Part shown: positions 47,640 through 58,284 of the stretch, piece by piece
How the letters are laid out: the number at the start of each line of letters is the position of its first letter
How positions within the stretch are numbered: the stretch's first letter is position 1
Source of the DNA: Talinum fruticosum
Lineage: Eukaryota; Streptophyta; Magnoliopsida; Caryophyllales; Talinaceae
NCBI GenBank assembly: GCA_021018815.1
Contig: JAITYX010000003.1
Span: forward strand, 4,326,501-4,390,500
DNA length: 64,000 nt
Direction: 5' to 3'
The notes under the pieces: model-generated
What the model saw: only the letters and a program-made list of their open reading frames with translations
Database searches by the model: none
Told to the model about the DNA's origin: nothing
Made by a program: the position numbers and the translations under genes

Positions 47640-49394
47640 ACAAAGAAAGAAAAAAGACTAAGAAAAAAAGAAAAATAACTCCCCTAAACCAAACATCTCT
47701 ATTTTCTATCTTTTCTCTTCCCTATGCATTTCAACAAAAATAACAAAAAGAGGGAGGAAAGAATGACTAAGTATAAGATGTTGGACAAAACAAAATAAAT
47801 TCTAAAATCAAGAAGGAGGAGGAGTAGTTTGTCGAGAAGTAGAAGAACGAGGGTCGCTTCTACGCCTGTAGCCTTGCATAGAGACAGCTTGGCGAGGAGG
47901 CAAGCAATAGAGGTAGATCGGGCAGTAGAATTATACACCTGCTAGATAAAGGTAGATCGAGCAATGGAATCTTCTTCTTCTTTTGAGGCCTCAGCGAATG
48001 CTGCTGTAAGCTATGGTTCTAACATAGGGGCCTTAGACTGGCCTATATCACTAGCCTCCTCCGAGGCGGACTAAGTGTTATAGGAAGAGATCACCTCAGG
48101 TTCTTTGTCACCCTTACCCTCATATTAAGCTGCTTCAGTCTCCTTTTCTCCTTCTCCTTCAGCTTCTCCTTGTCCTTCTTCTTCTGCAGCCTTCTTCCGA
48201 CTCGGACTCGGAAGAACCGGAGGACTCCGAAAGTTATGCTTCTTCGATTCTTAGTCCTCTGCTACCTTAGACCTTCTCTCTTGAAGGTGATAGATTTGTT
48301 GTTGTTGTTGCTGAATAACCTCCTTGAGCTCGGCAATCATGGCTTGACTCGCTCGATTTGAGTCCGAGCCCAACTTTGGAACCGAGTCATCAATGGCATG
48401 AAAGCTTGGAAGGCTCCTAGAGTTATTTACAACTCTTTAGCCAGAGAGACAAACTAAGTGGCCACCTTCTAAAGTAATTCAACTGAAGGGATAAGCTAAG
48501 AAGTAGAAGGTCCAACTGTAAGAAGTGGAACCTTAGTGTACCTGGTCCGAGTTTGAGGCGGAAGAGGAGGAGGAGCTAGTTCTGAGGAGTGAACCCAAAC
48601 ACCAGGTTGGATTTCCTGATATCCATGCCAAAACATACAAGTAGGTTCTAGGCACTTATTTGGGTCGAAGGAAGTTCAACCTCAAACCGAGTGAAAACAG
48701 ACCAAAAGAAGAGCTCTAAATGGATAAGGAGTCTTGTTATGGTTAAATGGAATAGAAGCAATCTGTTCTAGGATAAAAGGAAAGAGATCAACCTCATACC
48801 CTTTTAGAATGTCAAAGAGAACCTTAAGGACTTTGCTATTAGTGTTCTCTTTTGAGGGATAATAGGAGAAGAAGGTTCTCATCGGAATGAAGGACAAAAG
48901 TCCGGATTCGAAATCATCCGAGTCACGGAAAAGTTCTTTCCGGACTGAGGGATTTCTTTAGCGTACTTGTCAAAGAAATCTTCTGCGACTTCATTGAAGG
49001 GGATATGATTAGAATGAAGAAAAGACACTTCACATTAAAGAGCTTGTGAAGTAGAGCAAGGTTGATACGAATCAACTTGGCTTGGACGACGTAAGAGATC
49101 ACGCTAACTTTTCTGTCATGGGAGTATAGAACTCAAGAACAAGTTCTAGGTAGATATACTCACAAAAACACAAGTAGTTGAAAGCACCAGCTTTGATGGT
49201 GGATTTCAACCAAGAAAAAGAGGTTTTGATGAAGAATTTGTCTTTAAGAAAGAAATGCTCTGAGCGACCAATACCTTTGTATCATCCGAGGCGAGGGCTT
49301 TACCCTTGGCTTGAGCGAGCAATAGAACGAGTTAATTAGTTTTAGCCTTGTTTGTGGTCGAACCTCTCTCCATAGTTGAACCTCTCTTAGGCAT
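47640..49394 (-). pseudogene. Copia copy 2 env-like ORF, broken
   Basis: ATG 49394 begins MPKRGSTMERGSTTNKAK, parallel to copy 1. FNEVAEDFFDKYAKE recurs near 48970-49010. Ser/Glu-rich and Arg-rich stretches follow (about 48170-48300). Many stops. Conservation of the start and of this motif between two diverged copies supports a real third ORF. Confidence 0.55.
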
Positions 49395-49563
49395 ATTAAA
49401 AGAGATAGATAATTTTAGAGTAAAAAGAAAGTGAGTGAAGAACACAGGTGAGTGAGAAACAGAGAGAGAGAGTTTGAGTGCGAGAGAGATTAAGTGTGAG
49501 ACTAAAGAGAGTGAGAGTGTGAGCAATAAGTAGGCAAAGTGAATGAATGAAATCGAAGTGGTG

Positions 49564-49695
49564 CTATTTATAGAATAAATGCTTTCATTGAACAATCGCC
49601 TTTCTAACTCAACCCTCCAAATAACGGTTATCGGACTCATTGAGTCTCCTAGCGAGTAACAGTTAGTTTTCGAAATAGCTTTCTTCTAACGGCTA
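49564..49695 (-). promoter_or_regulatory. candidate internal promoter of env-like ORF (copy 2)
   Basis: Minus strand TATA box CTATAAATAG at 49564-49573, about 170 bp before the ORF start. 49685-49695 reads TCTAACGGCTA on the plus strand, again a perfect YCYAACGGYYA match, about 112 bp upstream of the TATA box, as in copy 1. Confidence 0.45.
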
Positions 49696-49971
49696 GTTCT
49701 TCTAACTGTTTGTGTGACAGAGAGAGAAGAAAAGATTTTTGAAAACATTTATGAGATTCTCCATTGATCTACAGATGATCCCGAATTTTAATGTCCATTT
49801 TTCTCATAAACCGAGTCCGACTCAATAATGTGTTTGAGTGACTCGGAACACACTCGGAAAATTAATAACTCATAGCTCGGTCTCATTCTGTGTTAATTGA
49901 TCCATTTATTATTCACTCAAAGCATATAACAATCAATCGAGTAGAATAATTCTTGCATTAACTCGAGATAA

Positions 49972-51359
49972 TCATGCAATTAACATGCCAACTTCATTCC
50001 TAATAAAGCAAAATTGATCTTCACTTAGAGGTTTAGTGAAAACATCAGCTAGTTGAAATTTTGTAGGAATAAACTCAAGTTCAATATCACCTTTCTTAGA
50101 ATGGTATCTCGGAAAATGATACCCGATCTCAATGTGTTTTGTTTCGAGTGCTTGAACTATATTCTTGGTGATGCTGATTACACTTTGATTGTCACACTTA
50201 ATTGGGATAAATATGAATGACAAACCTAGATCCTTCAAGTGTTGCTTGATCCAGAGAATCCGAGCACAAGCAAGCTCCAGCTGCAATGTACTCAACCTCC
50301 GCTGTTGATAAAGCAACTGAATTTTGCTTCTTTGAAAGCGAGGAGATGAGTGATTGAACTAGAAATTGACATGCTTCGATGTGCTTTTTCTATCAACGTT
50401 GTATCCAAGCATAGTCAACATCCGAGTATCTAGTGAGGATCGGATTTGAGTCTTTCGAATACCGGAGACCAAGTGTCCGGGTCCTTGGAAGATATCTAAA
50501 GATTCTCTTCATCGCGAGTGAAATGTGATTCCTTAAGATTAGCTTGAAATCTTACACAAAGGCAAACACTGAACATGATATATGGCCTGCTAGATGTGAA
50601 ATAGAGTCTAGATCCAATCATACCTCTGTAGAGTTTGTAATCTACTACTTTATTTTTCTCATCTAAGTCCAGTTTTATACTCGCTACTCATAGGTGTTAT
50701 TTCATGCTTCACATCCTATAGCTTGTACTTCTTCAATAACTCCTTGGTGTACTTTGATTTGATGAACATAGATGCCATCCTTTTGTTGCTTGATTTACAA
50801 TCCAAGGATGAAATTGAGTTCTCCCATCATACTCATTTGGAACTCCTGTCTCATTAATTCGGAAAACTCTTGGCATAGAGTTTCATTAGTAGCTCCAAAT
50901 ATAATATAATCAACATAGATCCGAATGATAAGAAAATCATTCCCCTTGGTTTTTATGAAAAGAGTTCTGTCTATAAAGCCTTTTGCAACTTGAATGATAA
51001 GAACTCTTTTGAAATCATTTTCAACCAAGAAACCGCTTAGTCTTTCATACCAAGCTCCGGGAGCTTGTTTCGGACCATATAAAGCCTTTTGCAACTTGAA
51101 AACATGATTTGGAAATTGAGAGTTTTCAAATCCAGGGGTCGCTTAACATAAACTTCTTCTTGAATATAACCATTGAGAAATGCACACTTAACATCCATTT
51201 GATAAAGCTTGATGTTCATGCCGGATGCAAATGCTAAAAGAATTCCGATTGCCTCAATCCTAGCAACAGGTGCAAAAGTTTCCCTACAATTAATTCACTT
51301 TTCTTAGTTATATCCCCGAGCAACTAATCTGGCCTTATTTCTAACTACCAAACCTCCCT
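49972..51359 (-). pseudogene. Copia copy 2 RT (partial) and RNase H
   Basis: The RNase H end (FTKPLSEDQFCFIRNEVGML) stops at 49972 and includes GYHFPRYHSKKGDIELEFIP. RT pieces are MQKALYGPKQAPGAWYERLS (about 51035-51094), IIRIYVDYIIFGATNETLCQ (about 50885-50945, where the catalytic VDDI is VDYI) and MMGELNFILGL (50795-50830). RT continuity is lost at 51359, in the region homologous to 18760 of copy 1, where the CACTA element starts. Confidence 0.88.
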
Positions 51360-51600
51360 CACTACTATAGGAACCACTTTTAACGTCGGGTCTTTAACAA
51401 CGGTTAAAAGGACAAACCGTCATGAAAAATGGACCAGTGACATTTTTGTAGGGCATTGTCTAACACATATGATGACAGTTCTTTCGAGAGAACCGTCGTC
51501 ATATGTATTGATGAAGACATTTAACGAAAGTTCTTTAATAGAACTATTGTTAAATGTCACATATGATGACGGTTCTATGAAAGAGCCGTTGTCATATATC
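51360..51600. repeat. outer CACTA terminal and subterminal repeats
   Basis: The CACTA terminus is followed by repeated ACGGTT/AACCGTCGTCAT words in both orientations, for example around 51462-51500 and 51555-51597. These subterminal motifs are the usual binding sites of the TNPA-type protein. Confidence 0.8.
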
Positions 51601-51639
51601 TTTCAAATGCAATCTAAAAACCCGAGAATATACATGCTT

Positions 51640-53987
51640 GTTTCTACGCCCACTTACATCTGCTCTCTACTCTCGGTCTTATCGCTTTGTACAGTTTCTC
51701 TCCTCCACTTACATCCATTTTGAGATATGGAATTCGTAGCTTCCTCGTCGATCGACTTGAATTGGTAAGCCTACTTACATCCTCGCCGTTGTAGTTTCCT
51801 CTCTCTTAATCATTCCTTTCTTCATAATTTCCTCTCGTCTCTTTTAAGTGTAGATCTCCTCTCGCTCATTCTCGCTGTCAAGCTTCTCCTTCACCCTCAC
51901 CGTTGTCTTCGGTCTTACAAGTATGAATCTCTATCCTCTCTTATTTTTTGTTTGAAGTTATTTATAAAATGTAGATATAGTTAAATGTTGAATTTATCTC
52001 GCGGTAATTATGTGAATGTTGAGGATGTGGGTAATGTTTGAGATTGTTGAAATGTTGAATATTGAGAATGTGGGTAACATTTGTTTAGTTTATTAAGTTA
52101 GAAATTCATGAAATGTTTGAGATTTTGAGAAATGGATTTAGGAGTTTAGTATTTGTGGTAATTATAGCGATGATAGTTAAGGATGATAGATCGAAAGAGC
52201 GCATCCAAATTTGTTTAGGGTTTTAGAGAAATAGAAAGATAATTTGGATATAGGGTCATACCCAAAACCTTCTCATAAAGAAAAATTTGTATCCAAATTT
52301 GTTTATTTTGATGAGCTAATGTTGGGATGAACTCATTTATCCAATTATTGAAATTGGTATACAAATATGGCTAGAGTTTAGAGAAATAAAAATATTTATG
52401 GTTTAGGGTTTGAGGAAATCGAAAAATTTGTGGTTATATGTTTAAGGATCAATAGAGAGAATATAAATGTGAAAACGTAAAAAATGGAAAGGTATTTAGA
52501 TATAGGGATCTCTCCAAATATCTCGTCATAAAGATACATTTGTTATCAAATTTATTTATTTTGATGAGTTAAAGTTGGGGTGGACTAATTTATCCAATTA
52601 TCTAAATTTTCAGTTTCCTTATTGGTTGCAAGTTTGTTGTATTATACATGATTATAAACTAGAAGCCATGATTTTTTGAAGATTACATAATTCATAAGAC
52701 AATAATGAAATAATGAATGAAATGTTGAGGCCACTCCTTTAATTTCCTTTAACGACGCAAGACATAACATGAATCGAAATTACCTTGTTGTGAGTAACAA
52801 TGAGGTAAGTTTTACAAGACAAAACATGAAGTGTACATGCAACATAGGATGATCCACCAAGAAGGATAGAAGGTCGAGGAGTCAAATGGAAGCAAAATGG
52901 AAACAAAAGGTTATAAACAATTCACGTTTTGTCTCCTCCATCCTTTTGTTTCGATTTGACTCCTCGATTCTTCTACCCTTATTTGCAGATCGACCTACGT
53001 TGCATGTACACTCCATGTTTTGTCTGGTAAAACCGACCTCATTGTTAATCACAATAATATATCTTGCGTCGTTAAAGGAAATTAAAGGGGTGACCTCAAC
53101 ATATCTCATAATGTCATTATTGTCTAATGAAATACGTAAACTTCAAATAAAATCATGTCTAGTTTATGATAAATGTATAATACAAAAAATGTGTGTATAT
53201 CATATATACATTTGTAATTTAAAAAAGAGAAATTTAACCACTACAAAAAATAACAAGTTACAACAATGGTCCGTGTTAGCAACATATACTAAATAACATC
53301 ATCTTTTTTGTTTTCCATATGATTTGATTAATGACATGCTTCATTAAATTATCGTATGCATTTCATAAGCTTAGAGAACCTGTTCAAAAATATGTACATA
53401 ACAAGTTATCGTAGGTCGCGGTACTTGCATAAATGTGTGTATAACGCTTAGGATATTAGCTTGGTATGTATAGGTTTTTGAATTGTTCGTGTTGGACAGT
53501 TTGAGAATAATATGATAATAGGTTGTGTGGCAATTATAATCTTATCATAAATTTGACAAGATATCACAAGTGCTCATTTACCCTCTCGTTCTTCGGTGCA
53601 ATTATGAAGACAATGGGTTTGATGTGTGTATCTTTACTTATGTTACCAAACAATTAAGTAAGGATATACACATTAGCCATTTTGTTTACGTATGTTGTAC
53701 TTGAAGGACTAAGGGAAATGCTACTGAAATTTTATCAAATGTATGATAAGATTTTGCTACATGGTCTAGGGTCATTATTCTTGAATGGGTTTAGGACCAT
53801 GTATCCTTGTAGAAGGATCTAGGCTCATGTCATATTATTTGTGTGTAAGTACATATTTCTCGAACTATATGTGATGAATTACTTGTCGTGTTTTTGGGTA
53901 TGGTATGGATCGAGCGTAGGTTTATACCGATAGGGGAGTGTATAATATCGTGATGGTGTTAACAACTTTGTAGAGATTGCCTTCGAA
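51640..53987. other. outer CACTA 5' noncoding region
   Basis: A pyrimidine-rich leader (51660-51900) resembles that of the inner CACTA (56990-57240). The rest, apart from the hairpin at 52637-53190, has no recognised coding sequence and may be intron or decayed first exons. Confidence 0.4.
52637..53190. repeat. long imperfect inverted repeat (hairpin)
   Basis: The left arm (about 52637-52900) and right arm (about 52918-53190) are reverse complements with mismatches and small gaps. Matching words include TTTAATTTCCTTTAACGACG (52739; opposite strand near 53090), AACAATGAGGT, GACAAAACATG, GTGTACATGCAAC and GAGGAGTCAAAT. The loop is short (about 15-20 bases). Confidence 0.88.
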
Positions 53988-54029
53988 CATGCCACCAAAT
54001 TCGAAGAATGGTCCATATTCTCGTCCGTG

Positions 54030-55607
54030 TGAAGGTTTGCTCAAGGAGAGTCCGAGTCACCCTAGAGGGGGTGAATAGGGTGATAGAAAATTCTTTCCGA
54101 AAATACACACTTTTGCGCGTAAAAGAGGCAAAGACAGAATCCGAGTCTAATAATAGAGTCGAAAAGATTGGACTCGTAAAGCAATGAATCGAAGAAGCAA
54201 GAGCACTAAGGCCGTCTCGAGTCTAGAATGAACTCGGAAAAGGAACACGAGAGATTTTACGTGGAAACCCTCCCGGGGCAGAAAACCACGGCCCGTGTCA
54301 ATCCAGACACGAAGTCAAATCCACTATTTTGAGTCCACAAAATACCGTGAACTTGACGTAACCCAAGTTGCTCCCTTAGACAACTCTATACAGATTTTCC
54401 TAGACTCGAAGTTACCTTATCTCGATCTAGTACTTCCTAGCTGAGATAACCCTTACAGCTAGGGACAACTAAGCTGAGTTAACCTTTACAGACTTAGTCA
54501 AGGGACCTTACAAAGAATGTAAGAAGTGTTTGTAACGAAGTACAAGACCTTACAACTCGTAAAGTAATGAATTACAGAGTGGGAGTTGTAAGTTGAAGAT
54601 TGAGAGTAAATACAATAACTTTGATCAAGTAAGTGTATAGACAATATGTTCGGCAACCTTCAAGTCTTGTGAAGTGGCTTCTTTTATAGATAACCAAGCA
54701 GAGTAGCCGTTATCTTCATCTCGCTGACCGAGAGTCTTCTCGTGACCGTTGGTAGAAGCTTTCGAGTCACTCGAAAGTATCCGTTGAAATATGAACGTTG
54801 AACAACGGTTTAACTCTCTTGGAAGTCCCAAAGCCATCGGTTGTGTCTTGAAAAATGAGGTGGAAACCACCGTTAGGCTTGGCGTTCCAGCTTTTCGGAT
54901 ATGGAAGCGCATGACTTCCGACACAATCTTCCGAGACTAAAGCGAGGAAGGTGAAAAGCCATATCTCGCTGGTGATTTGACGTTCGAGCCGGCTACTTTT
55001 GTAGTTTGAAAAGATATCCTCGATTGAATAACCTACAAAAGTAAAACAACTTTGGTTCTCAAAGTATAACATACTTTGGTCCAAGGTTAGACACGGATAA
55101 CAAAATAATTTTGAAAAATTACGCAATTGATTATCCGAGTCGAAAAGAAATGGAATTTTCCGAGTCTAATATCCATGATACTCGGAATTCCATATGACTT
55201 AGTCTTAAGTAAAGAAACACGTTCTATAGCGAATATTAGAGTGAGAAAGAACTTGATATAGACTAAGCATGAAATGAACTATGAATGCCGACTATGCAAA
55301 CAATAGAGTAAATAGCCACAAGTCGATTCCGAGTGAGAAACAGCGGAATACTCGGTATATTCAAAAGCGATTAATCTGAGTGAGAGTGGACTCGGAATAA
55401 AGAACCAGCTTTTCGAGACGCTTACCGAAAAACGATTAAAGAGATATGTGAAGTTCGAATCGCATAGAGAAGATACTTATTTAACTCAAGTAAGTTTCTA
55501 AGACACAGAGAATGCCTTGGAATCAAAACTCTATATGAATGACATCGTTATACCCGATTCCTTTTGCATGACTCGGAAAGATATAGAGCAAGTGTCTCGA
55601 GTCTTCA
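54030..55607 (-). mobile_element. Copia solo LTR inside TNP2
   Basis: 1578 bp, TGAAGGTTTGCTC to GTCTTCA, closest to the LTRs of copy 1. The TSD CCGTG is perfect (54025-54029 and 55608-55612). No internal Copia sequence. AACGG cores are conserved; the TATA position is degraded (TCTTTTATAG, near 54680). Confidence 0.92.
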
Positions 55608-56979
55608 CCGTGTTTAAGGTGTTTTAGCTCCTCAAGGTTGCCCCTAACGTCATAAAAGCTCACCAATATCGACATGCGTTTGACACAACTTATAAGGTGT
55701 GGGTATGGCATGGGGAAGGGGAGTCATATGTGAATAATGGCGTACGAGAGTAAGATGAAGGGTATGATGAAAATAAAGCAAAGAGTATGCAATAAGAAGA
55801 TCGACCGAAGATTTAGTTCGTGGACTAGAACGTGATTTAGTTAATCAAACGCACGTATTGGAGCAATTGTTGGCCGATTCGGAGAAGCCTCTTTACCTGG
55901 GTGTGATAAATGTACCCATTTATCACCGTGTTGAGGTTGATGAACTTGAAAACGGGTAATGGTCGGAGTGACAAAAGTTTCACTGGATTGTTGGGTGTGG
56001 TCAAAGATATACTCCCGTAAGGCAATGTCCTTTCCAACCGTACATATGAGGCGAAAAGGATGTTGTGTCTTATGGGCATAGGCTATAAGAAGATACATGC
56101 CCGCCACAACGATTGCATATTATATTGAAAAGAACATGCTCATCAACATGAATGTCCTAAGTGTGGTGTACCTCGATACAAAATGAAAAATATCGATGGA
56201 GAGAGTGTTGAGGGAACTCTTGCAAAGGTGTTGTGGTACTTACGGATAATATCGAGGTTTAAGTGCTTGTTTTCAAGTGCAACCGATGCCAAGAACTTGA
56301 CGTGGCATGCCGATGGAAGAGTCTCGTGATGACAAGCTACGTCACCCTACCGATTGTCCTCAATGGAAGAAGATCGATTCACCTGTTCCCTGAATTTGGT
56401 AGGGAAGCACGAAATCTACATTTGGGTCTTTGTACGAACGGAATAAACCCTCACAAGTGATCGTAGTAGCAAGCACGAAGTTGGCCCGTTCTTTTGGTTA
56501 TCTACAACCTATCGTCGTCGTTGTGTATGAAGCGCAAGTACATTATGTTGTCAATGCTTATTTCCGGCCCTAAACAGATGGAAATGATATAGATGTGTAC
56601 TTGGCGCCTCTTGTTGAAGATTTCAAGCTTTTGTGGGATGAAGGTGTTTTAGTTTACGATGCATACCGTCAACACTACTACAAGAATCACTTTTAACGAT
56701 GGGTCTTTAACGACGGTTAAAAGGACAAACCGTCATGAAAAATGGATCAATGGCAGTTTCAGTAAAAATGTAGTTTTAAAGTATATATGACAACGGTTCA
56801 ACAACAACAACCGTCGTCTAAAGTTTTTGCAGAACTTAAACTACGGTCTTTTTACTTGAAACGTCATCATATATGAATCTATGATGATGGTTCGGTTAAT
56901 GAACCGTAGTTTAAGTACTTTAGACGATGGTTCTTGGTAGTGACCGTAGTCTAAAGTTCTAACAAAAACCCTTGGCCAA

Positions 56980-58280
56980 CATCGAGTCTCACCGTTGTCA
57001 CTCTCGGCTCCACACTCTCTCTTCGGTTGCTCCTTTCCGTGGTAGTTTTCGATGGTTTCCATTGACTTCCTACTCAATCTCTCTACGGTTCTGGTCTTGC
57101 TTGCACTCCACCCCACTCACTCTCTCCACGTTTCCGGCTGTGGCTGCACCGCTCTCTCGTCGACTTCTCTTTCCGACCCCACTTCTCTCGGCGTGGCTGC
57201 ACCTATCTCGCCGATTTCTCTCTCGGGGAACACCAGGTTAGTCTCTTTCACTTCCTCTTGAGCATTTTGCCCATTCCATTGCGGGTTCTAATGAAAATTT
57301 AGATCTAAACTCAAAAGTGTAATTTAGGAGTCTTATATTTTGCGGTGTTTTAGAGAAAATTTTGTAGATTATTCTTATAAATTGTGCATGGATTAGAATA
57401 TGAAAATAAGATAAGAGTTGTTGTATAATTACTTGTAGTATGAAATGGATTCTTCAAAAGTATAAAAAATCGAGGGGGCGAACTATGATGAACAAGGAGA
57501 AGTTTGTCCGGAGTAGAGACGATCGAACTCTCCTTACACTCGGTCGATTTTTATAACCACAAAAATGTTGTAGGTGAGAATAAAGTTACCTTTATGAGCT
57601 ACGTTGGTGAGGCAAGCCGCTGCCACGTGAACATCAACTTCGAAAACGGGCTAACGTCCTTGATTCTATTAAGGACAACTAATGGAACGATATTCGAGTA
57701 AATGAATACATCTCAACTTAGTATTGCAACTTATTTTGTAAATGGTTAATATATATAGATATATACACTAATGCATACCATTCTTGTAGTTTCGGAGAAC
57801 GTTCAACTTGAACGTTAATGAATCTGAGATCTCCTCTCGTGAAACACAAGACACTCATGTCGGTGGCAAAAAGTTTAGAGACTTTAAATATAACATAGCT
57901 GCTATATGGGTGTATAAAACAAGGCACATAAAACAAGAAGGTAGACTCCGGGAGGTCTACAATAGTATCATGGAGGACTCGGATATCGTTTGAAGCACAT
58001 GTCATCTCTCCGGAATACAAGGTAATTTTAATACTTTGATACATTTTTTTGGTACTACATCATCAATGATTGTATAAAAAATTAATGGGTAGCTCTAAGG
58101 AGAAAATAGAGGGTTTGAATAGTATGCAACTTCATTCAATATTTCAATTGTCATATAAAAATAGTGTGATGTTGGTTTTCTATAAATGTAAGTGGTGCGT
58201 ATACTTTAGAACGGCAGATGTAGAGGACTCGTGAAAGGGGAGTTGTCTTATGCGCTGATATTTTCGTTGTCCAATTGATA
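56980..58280 (+). other. inner CACTA leader and first introns
   Basis: A pyrimidine-rich leader (56990-57250) is followed by short open stretches (for example 57504-57701) that I cannot assign. A first exon of the TNPA-like gene may lie here. Confidence 0.4.
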
Positions 58281-58284
58281 TAAA

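Larger units (their letters stand above)
44478..51359 (-). mobile_element. SIRE-like Copia copy 2, interrupted by CACTA
   Basis: Minus-strand element related to copy 1, with its 3' LTR at the left (44478-47351), env-like region, RNase H and part of RT, then cut at 51359. The rest (integrase, gag, 5' LTR) must lie beyond the CACTA transposon and outside the window. It is inserted in the Tat gag; the left flank CATGT (44473-44477) should be the TSD. Confidence 0.88.

Noticed and set aside
52882..53296. Open frames on both strands over the hairpin
   Set aside because: Arise from the inverted repeat; no family resemblance on either strand.
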